Of a stretch of 57,183 bases of DNA, positions 51,713-57,183 are shown piece by piece. Source of the DNA: JAVBPA01 sp031549925 (lineage in GTDB: Bacteria; Bacillota; Clostridia; Oscillospirales; CAG-272); the NCBI GenBank assembly GCA_031549925.1, contig JAVBPA010000068.1:1-57183 (forward strand), given 5' to 3'. The translations under genes were made by a program, and so were the position numbers. Each line of letters starts with the position of its first letter. Within the stretch, counting starts at the first letter, position 1. The notes beneath the pieces were generated by a model, which was not told the DNA's origin, made no database searches, and saw only the letters and a program-made list of their open reading frames with translations.

Positions 51713-53836
51713 ATGTACGATATTAATTGGCTTTCACAACAATTTTTGTATCCGGAAAATGAATACAGACCGGTTCAGATAATACATTGCTATTTTCCGC
51801 ATGAGGAGGATAAAATCGCACCGTTTATCGCCGATGCTTTAGAACGCGGAATGGGCGGTTTTGTGGTAAATGTAGGGGGAGGAGTTGATACATATCTTTG
51901 CGATGAAAATGAATGGATTGCAACAAAGCGTTTTATCGAAGCTTGTCTTGACAGCGGACTTAAAATCTGGCTTTATGACGAGCAGGGTTATCCAAGCGGA
52001 GCGGCGGGGAAACTTGTAATTGAAAAAAATCCGGAATTTCATGTTCTGGGACTGGTTTGCCAGACTATTGAATCGGCAGGGGGAAACGGAGAAGCCGAAC
52101 TCGACGGAGGAAGAATAATATCGGCGGGGGCATATCCGATTATCAAAAGAGATGAATACGGTGAAATTCTTTTGTCGCGTGAAAAGAAACAAAATGTAAA
52201 GATATCGGAAGGAAAAGTTTTTTGGGTTCTCCCTCATGGAGACTGGATGATTACGGTTATTTCTGAAAAGAAAATAGAATATAAAACGATGCACGATGTT
52301 TATTTTGTGGATCTTTTACGAGAGGATGTTACGGAATCTTTTTTGAATTTTACACACCGCAGATATTTAGAGCATTTCGGAAAAGATATAATGAGCAAAA
52401 TAGAAGCGGTATTTACGGACGAACCGAGCTTTGCCTGTCATGGATGCAGCGGACATTTTATTGAAAAATACGCTGTTTCCGCATGGACCGGAGAGGTTGA
52501 AAACTTGGTGGATAATCTGGAGAAGCGTGCCGTTGATATATTTTTTGACACCGATCTTGATTTCCGCCGGACAAGAAGGGAATATTGGGCGGCTGTTTCA
52601 AAACTGTTTTCCGATAATTATTTTCTTCCGATATATAAGTTTTGTGAAAATAACGGAATAAAATCGACAGGGCATTTGTACGGAGAAGAAAATCTGGCAA
52701 TGCAAACCGCTTTGAACGGATATTTGTTCGGACTTTACCGCAATATGCAAATGCCCGGAGTGGACAGACTCTATTGTACCGATCCGCATAATGTTATACC
52801 GGAAAAGACAGCTTCCTCCGCCGCTCATATATATAGCCACAAAAAAGTTATGAGCGAGAGCAGCAGCCATTTTGAATCGAGCTGGTGGCACAGCGGGTAT
52901 ACCGTTGATGATATGGTAAATTCAATGTACTATCAATATGTTTTAGGCGTAAATCAAACCGCTTCCTATTATGATTACCGTCAGGAGTGTTCCGAACGTT
53001 CATATTTTGAAAAATGCGCCGGAATAACTTCGGCATTTATGACAAACGGAACACACCGCGCCCCGCTTTTGTGCTTAATTCCCGGGCAGGGAGCCTGGGA
53101 AAGGTTCATTCCCAGACCCTATAAGTTTTGGGAAAGCGTTTTGCTTTGGGATGTGGAATATAAAATACCTCAGCCTTTGCGTGAGCTTGAATTGATGTAT
53201 GACGGAACGCTTAAAAAACTGCTCGCGAATCAATATGACTACGATTTAGCCGATGAAACTGCTGTTTCGGAAGCTTTTGTCTGCAACGGAAATATTTTTT
53301 TGGGAAACGAAACATATGAATCTCTTGTAATCTTTGACGCCGCTTTGACAGGGGAGCTTTTCGGTACGATTGTAAGACTGGCGGAGCAAAACATAAAAAT
53401 TTATATTGTATGCAATGATAATAATAACGAAAACGAAACTGAAATAAATACCGGAAAATATATGCGAATCAGTACCGGATCTTTAATTTTATCACAAAAA
53501 TACGGCGCGGTAATTTGCCGTTCTGATAACCTGATAAATAATATTTCCTCTAAAATAAACCCCGGGATAAAAATTTCGCCCGCAAACGAAGATATTTGGT
53601 ACAGATGCACATTGCTTGACGGATGTATAGTCTATATGCTGTATAATAAAAGCGTTTCGGCGGCGCAAACCGAAATAAAATTCTTTTTGGATGAAAAGGA
53701 ATATTGCGGCTGTAATATATATAATCCGAAAAACGGTGAAGTTCAAATTTATCACGATATAAATAAAACGTCTTTGAGTTCGGCTCTGCCTTTGGTTATC
53801 GAAGGAAAAACCGCTGTTTTCGCAGTGTTTTATTAA
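51713..53836 (+). CDS. GH106-like glycoside hydrolase
   Basis: A 707-residue putative TIM-barrel hydrolase. The segment GLKIWLYDEQGYPSGAAGKL (about 82-101) is the hallmark of the GH106/rhamnosidase-related group. KIEAVFTDEPSF (about 225-236) and VMSESSSHFESSWWHSGY (about 382) supply likely acidic residues. VLGVNQTASYYDYR is also typical. No signal peptide or lipobox is present, so it probably acts in the cytoplasm on imported oligosaccharides. Known GH106 enzymes are often larger, so substrate (L-rhamnose) is not assured. Its GGAG ribosome site is good. The next gene starts about 107 bases later. Confidence 0.72.
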   Translation: MYDINWLSQQFLYPENEYRPVQIIHCYFPHEEDKIAPFIADALERGMGGFVVNVGGGVDTYLCDENEWIATKRFIEACLDSGLKIWLYDEQGYPSGAAGKLVIEKNPEFHVLGLVCQTIESAGGNGEAELDGGRIISAGAYPIIKRDEYGEILLSREKKQNVKISEGKVFWVLPHGDWMITVISEKKIEYKTMHDVYFVDLLREDVTESFLNFTHRRYLEHFGKDIMSKIEAVFTDEPSFACHGCSGHFIEKYAVSAWTGEVENLVDNLEKRAVDIFFDTDLDFRRTRREYWAAVSKLFSDNYFLPIYKFCENNGIKSTGHLYGEENLAMQTALNGYLFGLYRNMQMPGVDRLYCTDPHNVIPEKTASSAAHIYSHKKVMSESSSHFESSWWHSGYTVDDMVNSMYYQYVLGVNQTASYYDYRQECSERSYFEKCAGITSAFMTNGTHRAPLLCLIPGQGAWERFIPRPYKFWESVLLWDVEYKIPQPLRELELMYDGTLKKLLANQYDYDLADETAVSEAFVCNGNIFLGNETYESLVIFDAALTGELFGTIVRLAEQNIKIYIVCNDNNNENETEINTGKYMRISTGSLILSQKYGAVICRSDNLINNISSKINPGIKISPANEDIWYRCTLLDGCIVYMLYNKSVSAAQTEIKFFLDEKEYCGCNIYNPKNGEVQIYHDINKTSLSSALPLVIEGKTAVFAVFY

Positions 53837-53856
53837 GTTGAAAATAAATATTTTCG

Positions 53857-53884
53857 TTGACATTTAAATTTCATGCTGTATAAT
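53857..53884 (+). promoter_or_regulatory. promoter of the GH20/GH67-like gene
   Basis: TTGACA and TATAAT, both perfect, are 16 bases apart, about 60 bases upstream of the ATG. This makes the gene at 53943 independent of the GH106-like gene upstream. Confidence 0.75.
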
Positions 53885-53942
53885 TTCCTCATAAGTAAAA
53901 AAGCGAAAAATATTTTTAATAATACGGAGGTTTTGCGGCGGA

Positions 53943-55577
53943 ATGGAAATAAAAAATATTAATTTAGACGTTTTGTCATTTGATACCCTAAAGCAGATTG
54001 TAAAAGCAAAATACCGGGAATTAAAAGGTAATATCGGAGTTGAAATAAATACAGCGCTTGCTCCCGATACATATAAGATCGAAAACGGGACAATTTCCGC
54101 TTCTTCGCTTATCTCGCTGATTTCCGGCTGCGGGAGATATTTCCGTGAAAGCAATTTCTGCGGTTCATTCACGCTTGCCCGTCCGGTATGCGGTACATAT
54201 TTTGCTTCGCATTTCAACAATTTTTATGTTTCCGCTCCGATGGAAGAAATATACGGAGTCATAGGTGAGCTGGCACTCTGGGGACAGAACGCGCTGATGG
54301 TTTGGTATGACATGCATTCGTATACTTCATGCGATGATCCGGATTCACATAGGATGATAGAACGTCTGAAGCTCATATTGTTTTACGCGAAAAAAATCGG
54401 AATGAAAACCGCTCTTGTAATGCTGACAAACGAATCATTCTGTACTACAACAGACGATATACGCGCGGAATGGAAAGTTCAAAACGGTTATAAAAGCGAA
54501 CCGATGGGACATTATCACGTTGAAATATGCCCGAATAAAAAAGGCGGTATAGAAAAAATAATCGAACACCGCCGTGCTTTTTTGGAAGTTTTTGCGGAAA
54601 CTAAACCGGATTTTTATTATGTCAACGGATATGATCAGGGAGGCTGTACATGTGAAAAATGTTCGCCTTGGGGAATACGGGGTAATATAAAAGCTTTTGA
54701 GGCGATACTTCCGTTGATTTACGAATACAGCCCGGAAGCCTCGGTTATTTTCAGCACATGGGGTTTTGACAGTTTTATTGACGGCGAATGGGACGGTTTA
54801 TACGAAGCTTTTGATAAAATGGACAGTTTGATGCGGGATAAAATATCCTATATTATGACGCAGACTCCGCTTTGCAAAAAAATCACGGAAGAAAATAAAA
54901 CTCCGGGAAATAAACCGCTTATTGGATTTCCGGAAGTAAGTATGAGAGGAAGCGTCCCGTGGGGCGGATTTGGTTTTAACGGTTATCCTGAAACGGTAGG
55001 AGCAACTTTCGATATGTTTGCTTCTCATCATATGGGGCAGTTCCAATATTCCGAAGGAATATTTGCCGATGCAAACGAAGTTGTAAATCTCTGCTTGTAT
55101 TCCGGGCTTTATCAAACTGCGGAAGAAGCGGTACGCGCTTATCTTCGGTATGAAATTTCCGCGGAGCATGAGGACGAATTGTACGGTTTGATAGAAATTT
55201 TAGACGAAACACTTGCGAGATACAGATCTGATCCCGATGGAATTGACCGTACATATCCGCCGCCTTATAATGCTCCTCATATAGGTGAATCTGTTCCGGA
55301 CGATGTAAAATTTGTTATCTGCAACAGCGCGCGGGTAAAAGAAGCCGCCGAAACAGCCGAGTTTTTGAACAAAAATATAAAAAATAACTGGAGGTGGAGA
55401 ATAATATATTTACGTGCCGTAATCGATGCCGATCTTATGGCAAACGGCTGGTTTATATCCGAAAAATGCGCTTTGTATTTTGATGAACTGAGAAGTATAT
55501 ATCACGCCGAAAACAGTTATTACTGCGTGGCACCCCCCATAAAACCCGGACACAGCAAGGCGTGTATATTTAAATAG
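53943..55577 (+). CDS. glycoside-hydrolase-like protein (GH20/GH67-type N-domain and barrel), unassigned
   Basis: A 544-residue protein I cannot assign to a named family. The N-terminal part, TYKIENGTISASSLISLISG then GRYFRES, resembles the N-domain of GH20 and GH67 enzymes. Then RPVCGTYFASHFNNFY and GELALWGQNALMVWYDMHSY look like the start of a barrel. YVNGYDQGGCTCEKCSPWG has two CxxC-spaced cysteines, an uncommon element. EAILPLIYEYSPEASVIFSTWG follows. No signal peptide is seen. The GGAGG site is 12 bases before the ATG, slightly long. It has its own promoter and sits between GH106-like and UroD-like genes. Confidence 0.65.
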   Translation: MEIKNINLDVLSFDTLKQIVKAKYRELKGNIGVEINTALAPDTYKIENGTISASSLISLISGCGRYFRESNFCGSFTLARPVCGTYFASHFNNFYVSAPMEEIYGVIGELALWGQNALMVWYDMHSYTSCDDPDSHRMIERLKLILFYAKKIGMKTALVMLTNESFCTTTDDIRAEWKVQNGYKSEPMGHYHVEICPNKKGGIEKIIEHRRAFLEVFAETKPDFYYVNGYDQGGCTCEKCSPWGIRGNIKAFEAILPLIYEYSPEASVIFSTWGFDSFIDGEWDGLYEAFDKMDSLMRDKISYIMTQTPLCKKITEENKTPGNKPLIGFPEVSMRGSVPWGGFGFNGYPETVGATFDMFASHHMGQFQYSEGIFADANEVVNLCLYSGLYQTAEEAVRAYLRYEISAEHEDELYGLIEILDETLARYRSDPDGIDRTYPPPYNAPHIGESVPDDVKFVICNSARVKEAAETAEFLNKNIKNNWRWRIIYLRAVIDADLMANGWFISEKCALYFDELRSIYHAENSYYCVAPPIKPGHSKACIFK

Positions 55578-55725
55578 ATTTGTAGATTTAAACAGTGATG
55601 ATATTTAAAATAGACAAACGGGTTTAATACTTGAAACCGGAACAAAAGATATTTATTTTTATTTGAAAAACAAGATTTGAAACAACTTACGAAAATGTAT
55701 TTCAGAAGAGGTTAGAAATTAAATA

Positions 55726-56832
55726 ATGAACGGAAAAGAACGGCTGAATGCAGTTATAAACGGAAAAAGACCCGATCGTATTCCCTGGACGACAATTGCC
55801 GACCCTCCGAGCAGAGCAATTTTGCCGCAAGAATACAGGGATGTTTCATATTCGGATTTTTATCGGATGATAGGCTGCGATATAATGCATTTCGGTCAAT
55901 GGGGTATGTCCGAACCCCAAAAAATAAAATATCCTTTCCGCGTGACAAGCGGAGAGGAAGTAAAATGGAGCGCGGAAAACGACGGTTCTTTCAAAAAGAT
56001 TTCATCCTTTTCCGGACAAAAACTCATTTCTTTCAGCAAAAACGGACACCCGACAAAATATCCGGTGGAAAATAAAAGAGATTTGATAACTCTTTTGGAA
56101 ATTGAGCTTTCAAAGAAAGTAGAAGCAGATCTTGACGGTGTCGCGGAAGGCGCTGTATATGCGGATGAGGAAATAAGCGGCGACGGAATCTTTGCCGCTA
56201 CTTTGCTTCCTTCTCCGATTCAAAGGTTGATAGAAGAAGAATGCGGCCCCGAAAATTTTTATTATTTGCTTTCCGATTACCGGGAACTTATGGAGCAGCT
56301 CATCGATACCATGTTTTCGCACAGATTGCGGGAATACGAAATTTGTGCTGAATTTATGCCGTATCTTCTAACAATTCCCGTTGAAAATACATCGTCGGCG
56401 CTGATAAGTCCGGAGCTTTACAGAAAATATTCGCTGCCTCACATAAAGCGGTTCTGCTCCAGCATGCACAAGCACAAAAAGAAAGCGGTTATCCATATGT
56501 GCGGCCACCTGTATGATCTCATGAATGAATTTTCATGTGCCGAAATTGACGGTATACACGCTTTAACTCCTCCTCCGATTGGAAATTGTCCGTACGAAAC
56601 AGCCCTTGATAAACTGGGGGACGATTTAATTATCATAGGGATACTTGATCCGGCAATGTTTCATAATCCTATGTCAAAACCGCTTGATATTAAAGCCTTT
56701 ATCAAAAACATTCTGACGCCCCGCATAAAAGAATCAAATTTTATTTTGCTTCCGGGAATCGACGGAATTCCCACTCCTATAGAAAAATTACAAGCGGTGC
56801 GGGAAGCCATGGAAGAATACGGAGTTATTTGA
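55726..56832 (+). CDS. UroD-like (MtaA/CmuA-type) methyltransferase-fold protein
   Basis: A 368-residue UroD-fold protein. AVIHMCGHLYDLMNEF carries the His-x-Cys of the zinc site of MtaA/CmuA corrinoid methyltransferases. The second Cys, usually in a GC-x-I-P motif near the C-terminus, is replaced: LLPGIDGIPTPIEKL has Asp there. So the classic site is incomplete. No corrinoid protein is nearby. It starts with MNGKERLNAVINGKRPDRIPW, the standard family N-terminus. A third UroD relative of the window, it lies directly upstream of a truncated solute-binding lipoprotein gene. Confidence 0.85.
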   Translation: MNGKERLNAVINGKRPDRIPWTTIADPPSRAILPQEYRDVSYSDFYRMIGCDIMHFGQWGMSEPQKIKYPFRVTSGEEVKWSAENDGSFKKISSFSGQKLISFSKNGHPTKYPVENKRDLITLLEIELSKKVEADLDGVAEGAVYADEEISGDGIFAATLLPSPIQRLIEEECGPENFYYLLSDYRELMEQLIDTMFSHRLREYEICAEFMPYLLTIPVENTSSALISPELYRKYSLPHIKRFCSSMHKHKKKAVIHMCGHLYDLMNEFSCAEIDGIHALTPPPIGNCPYETALDKLGDDLIIIGILDPAMFHNPMSKPLDIKAFIKNILTPRIKESNFILLPGIDGIPTPIEKLQAVREAMEEYGVI

Positions 56833-56908
56833 TAATATGCTTATAGCTATTCGGAAGTTTATAGTATTTTTGGAAACAATTTTATATAAAATTAACGGGT
56901 AATCAATT

Positions 56909-57183
56909 ATGAGTAAAATTAAGACAGTTTCTGTTTTGCTGGTTGTTTCTATTGTTTTTTCCGTTTTGGCTTCATGCGGAGCGGACGGCGCGAATGATAA
57001 AGATATATCAAGTATTTCAGACGAAACAACAAAAGCACAAGAAAGCAGTGAAACCGTAAACAGGCTTGAAGAACTTCCGAAAGAAAATTTTGAAGCGTCG
57101 GATATCAGGGTTGTCGCTTATCATACAAAGGATTGGGCAAACTTTTGGATGGAAGATGTAGAGGGAGATGTTATTAACGACGC
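56909..57183 (+). CDS. solute-binding lipoprotein, 3' end cut by window edge
   Basis: Ninety-one codons are visible. The signal peptide MSKIKTVSVLLVVSIVFSV ends in the lipobox VLASC. A Ser/Thr/Glu-rich spacer leads to LPKENFEASDIRVVAY and then EDVEGDVIND at the edge. The LPxxxF pattern followed by (I/V)NDA-type residues matches the lipoproteins at 41269 and 46006, so it is a third member of that family. The gene continues beyond the window. The ribosome site is weak (ACGGGT upstream). It may form a unit with the UroD-like gene 76 bases before. Confidence 0.8.
   Translation, partial: MSKIKTVSVLLVVSIVFSVLASCGADGANDKDISSISDETTKAQESSETVNRLEELPKENFEASDIRVVAYHTKDWANFWMEDVEGDVIND

Noticed and set aside
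1..57183. tRNA, rRNA, tmRNA, transposase or prophage genes
   Set aside because: I looked for their typical motifs by eye and saw none; a covariance-model search would be needed to exclude small RNAs.

Overview
The window looks like chromosomal DNA of an uncultured anaerobic member of the Clostridia (Bacillota), probably near the Oscillospirales or Christensenellales. This is judged from A+T-rich intergenic DNA, strong AGGAGG-type ribosome sites, TTGACA/TATAAT promoters, rubrerythrin, a DUF1836 protein, a YfhO protein, PolA without visible proofreading residues, and several solute-binding lipoproteins. No tRNA, rRNA, phage, transposase or CRISPR array was seen.

Left part (1-30.6 kb) is mostly housekeeping. 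It holds an aroB-aroA-aroC-chorismate mutase operon (aroB is cut by the left edge), a nifS-nifU pair, a secreted CBM9-like surface protein, polA, rubrerythrin, an NYN-domain protein that seems to start at AUA, a WecG/TagA glycosyltransferase and RNase HI. A methyltransferase gene is broken by a 19-bp duplication. An acyl-CoA synthetase follows, then a DUF1836/EamA/YfhO/PAP2 run. Next come tcdA, a second methyltransferase, an Lhr-like helicase, a LysR regulator, a Gfo/Idh/MocA oxidoreductase, an FKBP/trigger-factor-like lipoprotein, a DUF2284 protein and glyA.

Middle part (30.7-41 kb) has a UroD-like gene, then a minus-strand run. That run is a Gld-like ABC system (ATPase with an acidic tail, permease, GldG-like and DUF4340 proteins) followed by an RlmL-type RNA methyltransferase. 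Half of the methyltransferase is a tail of 12-residue repeats. A divergent HTH regulator, a small YvlB-like protein and a hemolysin III-like protein follow; the regulator has an 11-bp perfect inverted repeat over its promoter.

Right part (41.2-57.2 kb) is accessory and carbohydrate-related. It has three related solute-binding lipoproteins with no permease genes, an ADP-ribosylglycohydrolase-fold protein, a double beta-helix pectate-lyase-like protein, a GH106-like and a GH20/GH67-like hydrolase, and two more UroD-like genes, with ribF embedded. My inference is that this is a glycan-utilisation island in which the UroD-like proteins may handle methylated or otherwise modified sugars. It is the best candidate for an undescribed system here.

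Dispersed elements include heptanucleotide tandem repeats (TTGATAC/GTATCAA) at gene ends and a duplicated GGTACC-type palindromic repeat at 26.04-26.14 kb.
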